Shown here: piece by piece, positions 38,674 to 47,902 of the stretch
Numbering within the stretch: position 1 is the first letter of the stretch
How the letters are laid out: the number at the start of each line of letters is the position of its first letter
DNA from: Filomicrobium insigne
GTDB taxonomy: Bacteria > Pseudomonadota > Alphaproteobacteria > Rhizobiales > Hyphomicrobiaceae
Direction of reading: 5' to 3'
NCBI RefSeq assembly: GCF_900104305.1
Contig: NZ_FNJC01000003.1
Span: forward strand, 652,010-716,009
DNA length: 64,000 bases
Translations under genes and position numbers: made by a program
Notes under the pieces: model-generated
Told to the model about the DNA's origin: nothing
What the model saw: the letters and a program-made list of their open reading frames with translations, nothing else
Database searches by the model: none

Positions 38674-39735
38674 ATGAAAAGAAAGCCGAGCTGGGCCGCA
38701 CTGGAAGCTGCTGCCGCAAAGCGAATTCTCATAATCGACGGCGCCATGGGCACCATGATCCAGCGACGCAAACCGACCGAAGCCGACTATCGCGGCGAAC
38801 GCTTCAATGACTGGAAGTGCGACGTGCAGGGCAATAACGACCTGTTGGTGCTCACCCAGCCAGACATGATCATGGAAATTCATGAGGAATATCTCGCCGC
38901 GGGCGCTGACATCCTCGAAACGAATACGTTCAACGCACAGCGCATCTCGATGGCCGACTATCAGATGGAAGAGCTGTCATACGAGATCAACGTTGAGGCA
39001 GCACGCATCGCCCGCGCTGCTGCCGACAAATGGACGAAGAAGACACCGGACAAACCCCGCTTTGTTGCCGGCGCCGTTGGCCCGACGAACCGCACAGCCT
39101 CCTTATCTCCGGACGTCAACGATCCCGGCTTTCGCAACACTTCCTTCGATGTCCTGCGCGAAGCCTATTCGGAGCAGGTGCGCGGCTTGGTAAATGGTGG
39201 CGCAGACATCATCCTCATCGAGACGGTCTTCGACACCTTGAACGCCAAGGCCGCAGGATATGCCACCCTCGAGGTGTTCGATGAATTAGGCGTCGAACTC
39301 CCAATCATGATTTCAGGTACGATCACGGACCGTTCCGGCCGCACGCTTTCTGGGCAAACCGCAGAAGCATTCTGGTATTCGATGGCGCATCTAAAACCCT
39401 TCTCGATCGGGTTGAACTGTGCGTTGGGTGCCGAGTTGATGCGTCCTTACGTGGCTGAACTTGCCCACGTCGCGAATACACGGGTGTCGGCCTACCCCAA
39501 TGCCGGCCTGCCGAACGCCATGGGCGAATACGATCAAACACCTCACGAGATGGCGTGTCTGCTCGAACCCTGGGCCGAGGACGGTCTACTGAATATCGTT
39601 GGTGGATGCTGCGGCTCAACGCCAGAACACATCCAGCACGTCCGCGAGCACGTTGAAAAACACGCCCCTCGTGAGGTTCCAGAAATCGCTCCCAAGATGC
39701 GCTTGTCAGGGCTCGAACCATTCGTACATGGGTGA
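38674..39735 (+). CDS. metH: Methionine synthase, homocysteine-binding module (split MetH part 1)
   Basis: 353-residue homocysteine S-methyltransferase domain corresponding to the N-terminal ~350 residues of cobalamin-dependent MetH. The zinc ligands are Cys near 249 ([11 protein letters not shown]) and the Cys pair near 311 ([11 protein letters not shown]). It opens with [22 protein letters not shown] and ends in [12 protein letters not shown], exactly where full-length MetH continues into the folate module. The rest is encoded by the gene at 39871. The break is at an inter-module linker, so this looks like a natural two-subunit enzyme rather than a broken gene. Confidence 0.93.
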   Translation: MKRKPSWAALEAAAAKRILIIDGAMGTMIQRRKPTEADYRGERFNDWKCDVQGNNDLLVLTQPDMIMEIHEEYLAAGADILETNTFNAQRISMADYQMEELSYEINVEAARIARAAADKWTKKTPDKPRFVAGAVGPTNRTASLSPDVNDPGFRNTSFDVLREAYSEQVRGLVNGGADIILIETVFDTLNAKAAGYATLEVFDELGVELPIMISGTITDRSGRTLSGQTAEAFWYSMAHLKPFSIGLNCALGAELMRPYVAELAHVANTRVSAYPNAGLPNAMGEYDQTPHEMACLLEPWAEDGLLNIVGGCCGSTPEHIQHVREHVEKHAPREVPEIAPKMRLSGLEPFVHG

Positions 39736-39870
39736 TCTCGTCCCATCGACTCACGGACAGCCTCCATCAAGATTGAATTCGATCAACCCAGTAAGCGGTT
39801 GCGGCAAATGCCGATAAGATCGGGAAAGAAACGCGAAAGGCGGCGGACCCATCAGTCCGTTGAAGTGTAA

Positions 39871-42561
39871 ATGACATCAGCAGCAATGCGGTTCATCAAC
39901 GTCGGCGAACGCACGAACGTCACCGGCTCCGCGAAATTCAGAAAGCTCATCGAAGCCAACGACTACACGGCAGCGCTTTCCGTTGCTCGACAGCAGGTCG
40001 AGAACGGCGCACAGATGATCGACGTCAATATGGATGAGGGTTTGCTCGACTCTGAAAAGGCGATGCAAACGTTCCTCAACCTAATCGCGTCAGAGCCGGA
40101 CATTTCCAAAGTCCCAATCATGATCGACAGCTCCAAATGGAGCGTCATCGAAACAGGCCTCAAGTGCGTACAGGGCAAGGCCGTCGTCAACTCGATCTCA
40201 ATGAAGGAAGGTGAAGGTCCCTTCCTCGAACAAGCGCGCAAAATCTTGCGCTACGGTGCCGCCGTGGTCGTTATGGCCTTTAACGAACAGGGACAGGCGG
40301 AAACAGCCGAGCAGAAATTCAGCATCTGCCAACGCGCTTACAAGCTGCTGACCGAAAAAGTCGGCTTCCCACCGCAGGATATCATCTTCGATCCCAACAT
40401 CTTCGCCGTCGCAACCGGCATCGAAGAGCACAATGACTACGGCGTGGCCTACATCGAAGCGACGCGCCGTATCAAGGAAGAGATGCCGCTGACACATGTT
40501 TCGGGCGGCGTCTCGAACTTGTCGTTCTCCTTCCGCGGCAACGATCCCGTCCGTGAGGCGATGCACTCTGTGTTCCTCTACCACGCCATCCAGGCGGGTA
40601 TGGACATGGGCATCGTCAACGCGGGTCAGCTGGCTGTCTATGACGACATTCAGGCTGATCTGCGTGAACTGGTCGAAGATGTCATCCTGAACCGCCGCCC
40701 CGATGCGACCGACCGGTTGCTTGAAGCGGCACCGCGTTTCAAGGGCGAAGGCGGACCCAAAAAGCGCGAACAGGATCTCTCATGGCGTGAAAAGCCGGTT
40801 CAGGATCGTCTCACACATTCTCTTGTCCACGGAATCAACGACTGGATCGAAGAGGACACGGAAGAAGCCCGCCAGCAAGCCGAACGCCCGCTTCATGTCA
40901 TCGAAGGGCCGCTCATGGCCGGCATGAACGTCGTCGGCGATTTGTTTGGTGCGGGTAAAATGTTCCTCCCACAGGTGGTCAAATCTGCACGAGTTATGAA
41001 GCAGGCCGTCGCCTACCTGCAGCCTTTCCTGGAAAAGGAAAAGCAGGAAATGGGGCTCGTTAATCAGCCTGCCGCAGGCAAGATTCTGATGGCCACCGTA
41101 AAGGGTGACGTGCACGACATCGGCAAGAACATCGTCGGCGTCGTGCTTCAGTGTAATAACTACGAAGTCATCGATCTGGGCGTCATGGTTCCGGCCGCCA
41201 AGATTCTTGAAACCGCAAAGAAGGAGAAGGTCGACGTCATTGGCCTATCTGGCCTGATCACGCCCTCTCTCGATGAGATGTGCTTTGTCGCAGCTGAAAT
41301 GGAGCGCGAAGGGTTCCAGCTCCCACTCTTGATCGGCGGCGCCACAACAAGTCGCGTACATACTGCCGTCAAGGTTGCGCCAAACTACGAACGCAACCAG
41401 GCAATCCACGTTCTCGACGCGAGCCGCGCCGTAGGTGTTGTCTCCAAGCTGCTGTCTGACAACGATCGCGGATCATTCGTAGAGAACATCCAAGCGGAAT
41501 ATGAAAAGGTCCGTGAAGCGCACCATGCCAGCGAAGCCAAGAAAAACCGGATAACGCTGCAGGCCGCACGCGACAACCGCTTCGAGATCGATTGGCCGAA
41601 CTATGAACCGCCGAAGCCGTCATTCACGGGCGCGCGGGCGTTCTCAAACTATCCGCTGGCGGATCTGGTCCCCTACATCGACTGGAGCCCATTTTTCTCA
41701 ACGTGGGAACTGCGCGGCCGCTATCCCGCCATTCTGGACGACAACACCGTCGGCCCCGAAGCGCGCAAGCTCTTCGCTGATGCAGAGGAACTGCTAAATC
41801 GTATCGTCGAAGGCAAATGGCTGACGGCAAATGCCGTTGTCGGCTTCTGGCCAGCGAATGCTGTCGGTGATGACATCCTTCTCTTCGACGACGACGATCG
41901 CAAAAACGTCCGCGCCACCGCCCACACCCTGCGCCAGCAGATCGCCCGCGATCACAATCGCGGACGCGCGCACTCGGCTTTGGCGGATTTCATCGCGCCG
42001 CAATCGACGGGTCTTGCGGATTACCTCGGCGGTTTCGCCGTCACCACCGGCATCGGCGAAGAAGAAGCATTGGAAGCCCATTTCAAGAAGACCGACGACT
42101 ATGGGCGGATCATGTTCAAGGCGCTGGCTGATCGTCTGGCCGAAGCCTTCGCCGAAGCCATGCACGAAAAAGTACGCCGCGAGCTTTGGGGCTACGCTCC
42201 CAACGAAAAACTGACCAGCGAAGAACTGATCGCTGAGAAGTATCGCGGCATCCGTCCGGCACCGGGATACCCGGCACAGCCCGATCACACAGAAAAGTCC
42301 ACGCTGTGGGAATTGATGGACGTTGAAAAACAGACAGGCATCAAGCTGACGGAAAGCTACGCTATGTGGCCCGGTTCCGCCGTCTCGGGCTTCTACTACG
42401 CGCATCCCGACAGCCACTACTTCGGTGTCGCCAAGATCGAAGCCGATCAGGTCGAGGACTACGCCGCGCGCAAGGGTTGGAGCATCGAAACAGCCGAACG
42501 CTGGCTGGCCCCGATTCTCAATTACGACCCGCGGCGTGAACGTAGCGCGAAAGTCGCCTGA
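39871..42561 (+). CDS. metH: Methionine synthase, folate/cobalamin/reactivation modules (split MetH part 2)
   Basis: 896-residue protein holding the rest of MetH. The pterin-binding module starts with [20 protein letters not shown]; the cobalamin cap and B12 domain follow, with [12 protein letters not shown] near residue 411 providing the cobalt-ligating His; the C-terminal AdoMet reactivation domain has [15 protein letters not shown] and [16 protein letters not shown] (near 828). All catalytic modules except the homocysteine one are present; that one is supplied by the preceding gene, 135 bases upstream. No clear SD precedes the ATG. A GC hairpin and a nested palindrome lie downstream. Confidence 0.95.
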   Translation: MTSAAMRFINVGERTNVTGSAKFRKLIEANDYTAALSVARQQVENGAQMIDVNMDEGLLDSEKAMQTFLNLIASEPDISKVPIMIDSSKWSVIETGLKCVQGKAVVNSISMKEGEGPFLEQARKILRYGAAVVVMAFNEQGQAETAEQKFSICQRAYKLLTEKVGFPPQDIIFDPNIFAVATGIEEHNDYGVAYIEATRRIKEEMPLTHVSGGVSNLSFSFRGNDPVREAMHSVFLYHAIQAGMDMGIVNAGQLAVYDDIQADLRELVEDVILNRRPDATDRLLEAAPRFKGEGGPKKREQDLSWREKPVQDRLTHSLVHGINDWIEEDTEEARQQAERPLHVIEGPLMAGMNVVGDLFGAGKMFLPQVVKSARVMKQAVAYLQPFLEKEKQEMGLVNQPAAGKILMATVKGDVHDIGKNIVGVVLQCNNYEVIDLGVMVPAAKILETAKKEKVDVIGLSGLITPSLDEMCFVAAEMEREGFQLPLLIGGATTSRVHTAVKVAPNYERNQAIHVLDASRAVGVVSKLLSDNDRGSFVENIQAEYEKVREAHHASEAKKNRITLQAARDNRFEIDWPNYEPPKPSFTGARAFSNYPLADLVPYIDWSPFFSTWELRGRYPAILDDNTVGPEARKLFADAEELLNRIVEGKWLTANAVVGFWPANAVGDDILLFDDDDRKNVRATAHTLRQQIARDHNRGRAHSALADFIAPQSTGLADYLGGFAVTTGIGEEEALEAHFKKTDDYGRIMFKALADRLAEAFAEAMHEKVRRELWGYAPNEKLTSEELIAEKYRGIRPAPGYPAQPDHTEKSTLWELMDVEKQTGIKLTESYAMWPGSAVSGFYYAHPDSHYFGVAKIEADQVEDYAARKGWSIETAERWLAPILNYDPRRERSAKVA

Positions 42562-42566
42562 TCAAT

Positions 42567-42638
42567 CCCGGCTGACTATTCGGCCGGGCCCCAAAAGTGT
42601 GTCGGACGGACGTGTGCCCAGGCACAAATTCGTCCGAC
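42567..42638. repeat. GC hairpin and nested palindrome after metH
   Basis: Two structures follow the metH stop. The first is CCCGGC/GCCGGG (42567-42588, 10-nt loop). The second, 42601-42638, has an outer 8-bp arm GTCGGACG / CGTCCGAC enclosing an inner TGTGC-CCAG-GCACA hairpin. Neither has a good T-tract; they may end or stabilise the long met transcript, or be a dispersed REP-like unit. Confidence 0.5.
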
Positions 42639-42740
42639 ATCGTTTGCATCGTTTCCCCAAACCCACAGCTGTGCTAGTCCGCGAGGATAACGGCAACTTG
42701 CGCCCGTGGGGGGCTGCACGCCAAGTGTGAGGGCCAAACG

Positions 42741-43088
42741 ATGCTCGGATACCTCGTTCTCGTCATCCTGCAAATCATTGCCGCTTGGTTCGGCATGCCG
42801 AAAGTCATGAGCTACATCCCGAGTAACCTCGGAAGCTTGGCGACTGCGGCAATCGAAGCGGCGATCTACGCTCTTATCGTGTGGATTATTGGCGTCCTGT
42901 TTTCTTTCGTTCTGAAAGACGTGCGGATGCCCGGCACGCCAACGCTCGCCACCGCTCTTGTCGGCGCTCTCATCGGTGCCGCGATCGTGGTGTTCCTTCC
43001 GGCATTCGGCGTCAGCATTCCCAGAGCAATCAATCCACAATTCATTCCACTTGCGGGTGCGATCCTGGGATATCTCGCCCGCCGTTGA
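42741..43088 (+). CDS. Small integral membrane protein
   Basis: 115-residue protein that is almost entirely hydrophobic, with three or four membrane segments (YLVLVILQIIAAWFG, AAIYALIVWIIGVLFSFVL, ATALVGALIGAAIVVFLPA, FIPLAGAILGYLARR). No known family; similar small proteins are annotated as hypothetical. A start at ATG 42741 is preceded by GTGAGGGC. It is followed by a bidirectional terminator. Confidence 0.7.
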   Translation: MLGYLVLVILQIIAAWFGMPKVMSYIPSNLGSLATAAIEAAIYALIVWIIGVLFSFVLKDVRMPGTPTLATALVGALIGAAIVVFLPAFGVSIPRAINPQFIPLAGAILGYLARR

Positions 43089-43150
43089 TCGCGAGCGCTG
43101 GCGGCCCCTTGAAACTTCGCCGAGTTACCTGACATCAGACTCCAAACGCG

Positions 43151-43196
43151 AAAGAGGCGCGGAACTCGTCCGGTTCCACGCCTCTTTGTATTTTCT
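43151..43196. terminator. Bidirectional rho-independent terminator
   Basis: AAAGAGGCG / CGCCTCTTT (9 bp) with an inner GGAAC/GTTCC stem and 7-nt loop, followed by TTTGTATTTT on the plus strand. It ends the small membrane gene and, read from the other side, would end the 27-residue ORF at 43266-43349. Confidence 0.88.
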
Positions 43197-43265
43197 GCCC
43201 TTGAGTGGCTTTGATTTTTATATCTGCAGCATCATCCGCCGCTTGGTAAGCCAACGGTCCCTTCG

Positions 43266-43349
43266 TTAGATGGCGCCGAGCACGATGGCAGCCAGAAAAC
43301 CGAAGGAGATGATAGCGGCTAATAAATTAAGTCGCATCTGCAGCGTCAT
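43266..43349 (-). CDS. 27-residue single-span membrane peptide
   Basis: Very short ORF with an excellent Shine-Dalgarno site: AAGGAGG (complement of 43355-43361), five bases from the ATG. The peptide is MTLQMRLN followed by a continuous hydrophobic stretch LLAAIISFGFLAAIVLGAI, i.e. one membrane span. It is followed by a terminator at 43151-43196. No homology can be claimed from the sequence alone, but the SD, the clean hydrophobic span and the terminator make it more than chance. Such miniproteins often bind larger membrane complexes. Confidence 0.6.
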   Translation of the reverse strand: MTLQMRLNLLAAIISFGFLAAIVLGAI

Positions 43350-43361
43350 CGTTGCCTCCTT

Positions 43362-43838
43362 GTACCGATAAACGGTAGCTATCCTAGTGTAGTCAGAACC
43401 ACACCATTGGCAGATCCTAGTTGCGTGTTTAAAAGTGAGACAAGCGAAAAAATTGCTGCGTTGCAGTGGAATTAGGCATTTCGCAGCGTGTCATTTAGGC
43501 AGCTTCAGTAGAGCTATTTATAACACGACGATCAGCTTGCTTATGTATACAGATCCATTCCAATTTAACGACTTTCGTCATCAGGATGTTTCGCAGCAAC
43601 TTGTCGGTAACCATTAAGATTTTCGAAGAATTGAATACACGCAAAGTTGTGCAATCCGGGTGTGGCTTTTCCCACCTGTGCATCGCAAAAAAATTGCGCA
43701 GGCCTCCTGCAAAAAAATTATAACGCCATCGTATTCGCACCCGGAAATTTGGTCGACGATATGCCAGGAAACCGACCATTTTTCAGCGTGAACTAGCCGC
43801 TCTTTGAGCCCCAGTAAACTGCCTGAAAGGACTTCTGG
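43362..43838. other. AT-rich gene-poor stretch upstream of the AcuI/YhdH gene
   Basis: About 480 bases, clearly more AT-rich than the surroundings, with only implausible ORFs. It contains an exact 11-bp direct repeat GCAAAAAAATT (43685-43695 and 43709-43719) flanking the palindrome GCAGG-CCT-CCTGC; read on the minus strand this is a hairpin followed by a seven-T run, i.e. a terminator-like structure for a minus-strand transcript. A small RNA or remnant of inserted DNA is possible. Confidence 0.5.
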
Positions 43839-44828
43839 ATGGACCGCTTCAAGGCCTTGATGATTTCGAAAAAAGACGAGGGTGGCCAATCAGTTGACTG
43901 GGTGGAACTCGGCACTGAAGACCTGATGGAAGGCGATGTGCTGGTTCGCGTCAGCCACTCGACAATCAACTACAAGGACGGCCTCGCTTTGGAGGCGCGC
44001 GCGCCCATCGTGCGCCGCTGGCCATTGATTCCCGGAATCGACTTTTCAGGCACCGTAGCCGAATCGAATCACCCTGATTTCAAACCCGGTGATGCTGTGA
44101 TCCTAAACGGCTGGGGTGTCGGCGAAACGCATCACGGTGGCTACGCCCAATACGCACGCGTAAACGGCGATTGGCTGATCCACCGACCCGCAGCCTTCAC
44201 TGCCGCTGAGGCTATGGCAATTGGTACAGCTGGCTACACGGCAATGCTGTGCGTTCTAGCACTCGAAGCCCATGGCGTCGTCCCCGCATCCGGCCCGGTC
44301 CTGGTCACGGGCGCCGCAGGTGGCGTCGGATCTATTGCCGTCTCAGTGCTCGCCAGGTTGGGCTACCACGTCATCGCATCCACCGGCCGGACCAGCGAGA
44401 CGGAATTTCTAAGGGGACTTGGCGCCGCTGAAATAATGGATCGTAGCGAGCTGTCCGGAAAAGCTCGGCCACTTGGGAAAGAACGCTGGGCCGGTGCCGT
44501 TGACGTTGCCGGCAGCACCACACTTGCCAATGCTATCGCCATGACGAGCTACGGCGGAACCGTTGCTGCATGTGGACTCGCACAAGGCATGGATCTTCCG
44601 GCAAGCGTAGCGCCGTTCATTCTACGCGGCATTACGCTATGCGGAATCGATAGCGTTATGGCGCCCAAAGCCAAACGTGTGGAAGCGTGGGATCGTCTCG
44701 CCCGAGACCTGGACCGCAGCAAGCTTAGCGAACTCACCGTGACGCATCCCTTAGCTGACGTCATTGGGTTAGCACCGAAAATCCTGGCCGGCGAAGTTCG
44801 CGGGCGCGTCGTTCTCGAGATCGAGTAG
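43839..44828 (+). CDS. acuI: AcuI/YhdH family quinone oxidoreductase (acryloyl-CoA reductase-like)
   Basis: 329-residue zinc-free MDR-superfamily reductase. The N-terminal GroES-like domain has [17 protein letters not shown] and [21 protein letters not shown]; the Rossmann motif is [20 protein letters not shown]. It matches the AcuI/YhdH group, which reduces acryloyl-CoA with NADPH and detoxifies this intermediate of propionate/DMSP metabolism. The neighbours give no pathway context, so substrate is inferred from family only. ATG at 43839 was chosen for the conserved FKALMI start. Confidence 0.88.
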   Translation: MDRFKALMISKKDEGGQSVDWVELGTEDLMEGDVLVRVSHSTINYKDGLALEARAPIVRRWPLIPGIDFSGTVAESNHPDFKPGDAVILNGWGVGETHHGGYAQYARVNGDWLIHRPAAFTAAEAMAIGTAGYTAMLCVLALEAHGVVPASGPVLVTGAAGGVGSIAVSVLARLGYHVIASTGRTSETEFLRGLGAAEIMDRSELSGKARPLGKERWAGAVDVAGSTTLANAIAMTSYGGTVAACGLAQGMDLPASVAPFILRGITLCGIDSVMAPKAKRVEAWDRLARDLDRSKLSELTVTHPLADVIGLAPKILAGEVRGRVVLEIE

Positions 44829-44835
44829 AGCAAAC

Positions 44836-45360
44836 TCAGATAAGGCGCTTACGCAGCAGGATCTCGGAATGAGGCTCTTCAATAAGCCCCGGGATTTCTG
44901 CTGCCTCTTTGAAACCCTGTCGCCCGTAAAATGATCTCGCCGGCGTATTGAACTCGGACACGGTGATCCAAAGGTTGCGATCACCGAAGCCGCGCGCATG
45001 CGTTTCCCACCAAGACAGGACAGCGGCCCCAACACCGCGTCCCTGAAAGGCCGGGAGAATGCCAAGGAAATGCAGGTAGGAGCCACGCAGCCACTGTCCT
45101 CGGATCACAGCGACACCAGCAGGAGCTTCGGCAACCCTAATCAGTATGCGCGCCGCACCGACCTCGGAAGTCGCCAGGAACTTAGCGAGATCCTGATGCG
45201 AAAACCCATACTCGGCCCACGGCGTCATTGCTGAAAATTGCGCTCCGAAATAATCGGCACAATCCGATGAAAGAGCCTCAAGCCTTACTGCTTCTTGACG
45301 TCCGCACCGCGCAACGACCGAACCAATTTCATAGGGCAGGTCCGAATAGCGCGCCGTCAT
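44836..45360 (-). CDS. GNAT family N-acetyltransferase
   Basis: 174-residue GNAT protein with acetyl-CoA loop LPAFQGRGVGAAVLSWWE (Q-G-R-G-V-G) and the C-terminal NLWITVSEFNTPARSFYGRQGF segment typical of the fold. Its ATG overlaps the stop of the polysaccharide-deacetylase gene by 4 bases, so the two are translationally coupled. Substrate unknown. Confidence 0.88.
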   Translation of the reverse strand: MTARYSDLPYEIGSVVARCGRQEAVRLEALSSDCADYFGAQFSAMTPWAEYGFSHQDLAKFLATSEVGAARILIRVAEAPAGVAVIRGQWLRGSYLHFLGILPAFQGRGVGAAVLSWWETHARGFGDRNLWITVSEFNTPARSFYGRQGFKEAAEIPGLIEEPHSEILLRKRLI

Positions 45361-46490
45361 CTGTCCGCCGCTCCAGCTCCCGCTGCTGGACGCGCTGTGG
45401 CAGTCGTAGCGCGCTTCTGAAACGGCAGTCGATCATAACGATCCGTGTCCCCCGGACGTGAATCATAACAGGTCGGCACGATTTCCGGCGTGCCGGCAGC
45501 CAAGAGCTCACTCACCGTCACAAACTTATAGCCTTGCGCCCGAAGCTTCGGGATGAGTTGCGACAATGCCGCCGCCGTATGATGGCCACGCCCGTTGGCA
45601 TGCCCGATGATGATGGAACCAGGCTTCACTTTTCTCATCACGGTGTTGACGATCGCCTTGGCGCTCGTATTGGGATCGGGGTCGCCCGTAGAGATGTCCC
45701 ATTGAATAGCAAGAAGCCCCGCCGCGTTTACGGCATTCAGGGATTGAGCGTTGCACGCGCCGAACGGAAAGCGAAAAAGGCCCATCCGCGGCGGAACGGT
45801 CGACAATCCACCCGGCACATTCCCAACGCACTGCTCTTTCGCGAAGCCCTCCCTGGCTGCCTCATAAGCCCGCTGCGGACCTTCAATCTCAGCCCCAAGA
45901 GCACGCGGTGACAAGAGTCTGAGATTGCGGTGGGCTTCGCCGTGATTGCCTATCTCAAACAATGGATCGGCCATGAGCTGCTGGATCCGCAGTTCATGCG
46001 ATCGCATCCACTTGCCGCCCGTAAACAGGGTCGCTTTGATCTGGTTCTCACGAAGGTAATCGATAATGGGACCATCGTAGCCGGCAATCTCTCCGGTCTG
46101 CTCACATAGATCGAGCGTGAGGGCGATCAGCTTGGCACCATTCCTCACATTTACCCGACGAATGGCCCCGGATAATCCAGCCGGGATTGGCGAATGAGCC
46201 GCCAAGGTACGCGCCGCTGTCGTCGCGTCGAAGGTCCTGACGCCCTTAACCGGCTTGATTTCACCGCGCTGTCCTTTGAGCGCACTAGGTGAAAAACACG
46301 CTGACAGAAGCCGGCTATCCCCAAACGAAGGCATGTGAATATCATCGCCCGACTGCGCGCGGACACCCGACTGCGTGACCATACCCAAGGTTAAGGCAGC
46401 AGCAGCGATAATAGCAGGGATACGCCCCCTTCCGCACAGCGAGGCGAAAAAAGGTCGTTTGAGACGTAAAACGCATTTCGGTATCAGCAA
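45357..46490 (-). CDS. Exported polysaccharide deacetylase family protein (variant motif 1)
   Basis: 377-residue exported protein with signal peptide (IPAIIAAAALTLGMVTQSGV). The NodB-like barrel has motif 2 intact (NHGEAHRN, His183 and His187) and RFPFGACNAQ as motif 3, but motif 1, usually T-F-D-D-G, reads TLDLCE (residues 125-130), so the metal-binding second Asp is replaced. Deacetylation activity is therefore uncertain; an altered metal site is possible. The C-terminus is Ala/Arg/Thr-rich. Coupled to the GNAT gene. Confidence 0.82.
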   Translation of the reverse strand: MLIPKCVLRLKRPFFASLCGRGRIPAIIAAAALTLGMVTQSGVRAQSGDDIHMPSFGDSRLLSACFSPSALKGQRGEIKPVKGVRTFDATTAARTLAAHSPIPAGLSGAIRRVNVRNGAKLIALTLDLCEQTGEIAGYDGPIIDYLRENQIKATLFTGGKWMRSHELRIQQLMADPLFEIGNHGEAHRNLRLLSPRALGAEIEGPQRAYEAAREGFAKEQCVGNVPGGLSTVPPRMGLFRFPFGACNAQSLNAVNAAGLLAIQWDISTGDPDPNTSAKAIVNTVMRKVKPGSIIIGHANGRGHHTAAALSQLIPKLRAQGYKFVTVSELLAAGTPEIVPTCYDSRPGDTDRYDRLPFQKRATTATARPAAGAGAADR

Positions 46491-46734
46491 CTCAGTTCTC
46501 GCCTGCCCACCGCATTTGGCTAATGCTTTAGCCTTAGACTGCGTTAAACCCTAGTGACAAAATGTAGACCGCACTGCGCCGAACCGCCTCACAACCCCTA
46601 CAATAAGGGGCTTTCAGCACTCACTCTGGCAATCATCTCACCGATCTCTACATTGACTTGAATACATCGGATCGTTACGGCTCGGTCCTACAGCCCGAGA
46701 CGAAACCCTGACCAGCACACCCGTCGAGGTCGCT

Positions 46735-47556
46735 ATGGCGTCACCAAATCCACAAGCCCGTTCTGACACGCTGCAGACACACGACCCTATTTGGTCGCAA
46801 ATCCGTAGCGAGGCCGAGGAACTCATGGGGAGCGAGCCAGCCCTTGGCAGCTTTGTGTTCGCAACCGTCCTGAGTCAAAGTTCGCTTGAAGATTCTGTCG
46901 TGCACCGGCTTGCACAGCGCCTGGATCACTCCGACGTAGATGGGGGCCTTATCAGCCATATCTTCCGGGGCGTTTTGACCAAAAAGCCGGAACTTGGCAT
47001 CGCCTTCCGCGCAGATCTCGCTGCAGTCTATGATCGTGATCCTGCCTGCCAGCGCTATATCGAGCCGCTCCTCTACTTTAAGGGCTTTCACGCCATCACG
47101 ACGTACCGGTTCGCCCACGAGCTATGGGCCGCAGGACGTCGCGACTTTGCACTCTACTTACAAAGCCAGTCATCGAAGCTTTTCGGCGTGGATATCCACC
47201 CCGCCGCGCGTTTTGGCCAAGGCATCATGCTTGATCACGCGACGGGCTTCGTGGTTGGTGAAACCGCCGTGGTTGGGGACAATTGCTCGTTCTTGCACGG
47301 CGTGACCCTTGGCGGCAGCGGCAAGGTGGGCGGGGATCGCCATCCCAAGATCGGCTGCAACGTCCTGATCGGCGCCGGTGCCAAAATTCTCGGAAACATC
47401 CGTGTCGGCAATTGCTCGCGCGTGGCCGCCGGCAGTGTCGTGCTGCGGGATGTCCCCGACGAAACCACAGTGGCCGGTGTTCCAGCGAAAGTCGTTGGTC
47501 CGGCAGGATGCTCTGAGCCTGCGCGTTCGATGAACCAGGATCTGCCTGGAGAATAA
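46735..47556 (+). CDS. cysE: Serine O-acetyltransferase
   Basis: 273-residue enzyme that makes O-acetylserine for cysteine synthesis. The N-terminal helical SATase domain (IRSEAEELMGSEPALGSFVF) precedes the left-handed beta-helix built from hexapeptide repeats, with catalytic His in MLDHATGFVVGETAVVGD and HGVTLGGSGKVGGDRHPKIG. The ATG at 46735 is retained. Followed by a DUF3126 gene, a common order in Hyphomicrobiales. A promoter-like TTGACT stands ~85 bases upstream. Confidence 0.95.
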   Translation: MASPNPQARSDTLQTHDPIWSQIRSEAEELMGSEPALGSFVFATVLSQSSLEDSVVHRLAQRLDHSDVDGGLISHIFRGVLTKKPELGIAFRADLAAVYDRDPACQRYIEPLLYFKGFHAITTYRFAHELWAAGRRDFALYLQSQSSKLFGVDIHPAARFGQGIMLDHATGFVVGETAVVGDNCSFLHGVTLGGSGKVGGDRHPKIGCNVLIGAGAKILGNIRVGNCSRVAAGSVVLRDVPDETTVAGVPAKVVGPAGCSEPARSMNQDLPGE

Positions 47557-47572
47557 TCGCGCAACATCGAGT

Positions 47573-47590
47573 GCCGGACTTTCGTCCGGC
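47573..47590 (+). other. Hairpin between cysE and the DUF3126 gene
   Basis: GCCGGAC / GTCCGGC, 7 bp perfect with a 4-nt loop TTTC, 16 bases after cysE. Not followed by T's, so a stabilising or processing hairpin rather than a terminator. Confidence 0.45.
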
Positions 47591-47622
47591 AAAACGACCT
47601 ATAAGAACTGGAGACGTAAACG

Positions 47623-47838
47623 GTGACGAAAACCGAGATCGAGCGCCTGCAAGGCTATTTGCGAAAGACGTTCGGCGCCCCGAGCCTTGAAGTTCGGCCG
47701 CAGCCTAAAAAGAACGATATGGCCGAGGTGTTCATCGCCAATGAATTTGTCGCCACGCTCTACAAAATCGTGGAAGACGGCGAGACCGAATATCAGTTCC
47801 AAATGGCCATCCTAGAGATGGATCTCGAGGACGCGTGA
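47623..47838 (+). CDS. DUF3126 family protein
   Basis: 71-residue protein starting at GTG, of the DUF3126 family restricted mainly to alphaproteobacteria. Landmarks are LQGYLRKTFGAPSLEVRPQP, DMAEVFIANEFVATLYK and the end YQFQMAILEMDLEDA. It is small, acidic and probably cytoplasmic. It recurs next to cysE, which suggests but does not prove a role in cysteine synthesis. Function unknown. Confidence 0.88.
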   Translation: MTKTEIERLQGYLRKTFGAPSLEVRPQPKKNDMAEVFIANEFVATLYKIVEDGETEYQFQMAILEMDLEDA

Positions 47839-47902
47839 ATTACGCACCAAGCTTGAGCATTTAAACAAAGCGATAGCCCGCACAGCCGCCGCTCACGGCT
47901 TA

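Noticed and set aside
39736..39870. Frameshift or nonsense mutation splitting metH
   Set aside because: Both parts have complete modules, the break lies in the linker, and the spacer does not encode the missing linker in any frame; a natural split is more likely.
43495..43889. Two minus-strand ORFs upstream of the AcuI/YhdH gene
   Set aside because: They overlap each other or the AcuI start, lack a ribosome-binding site and have irregular composition expected of AT-rich noncoding DNA.
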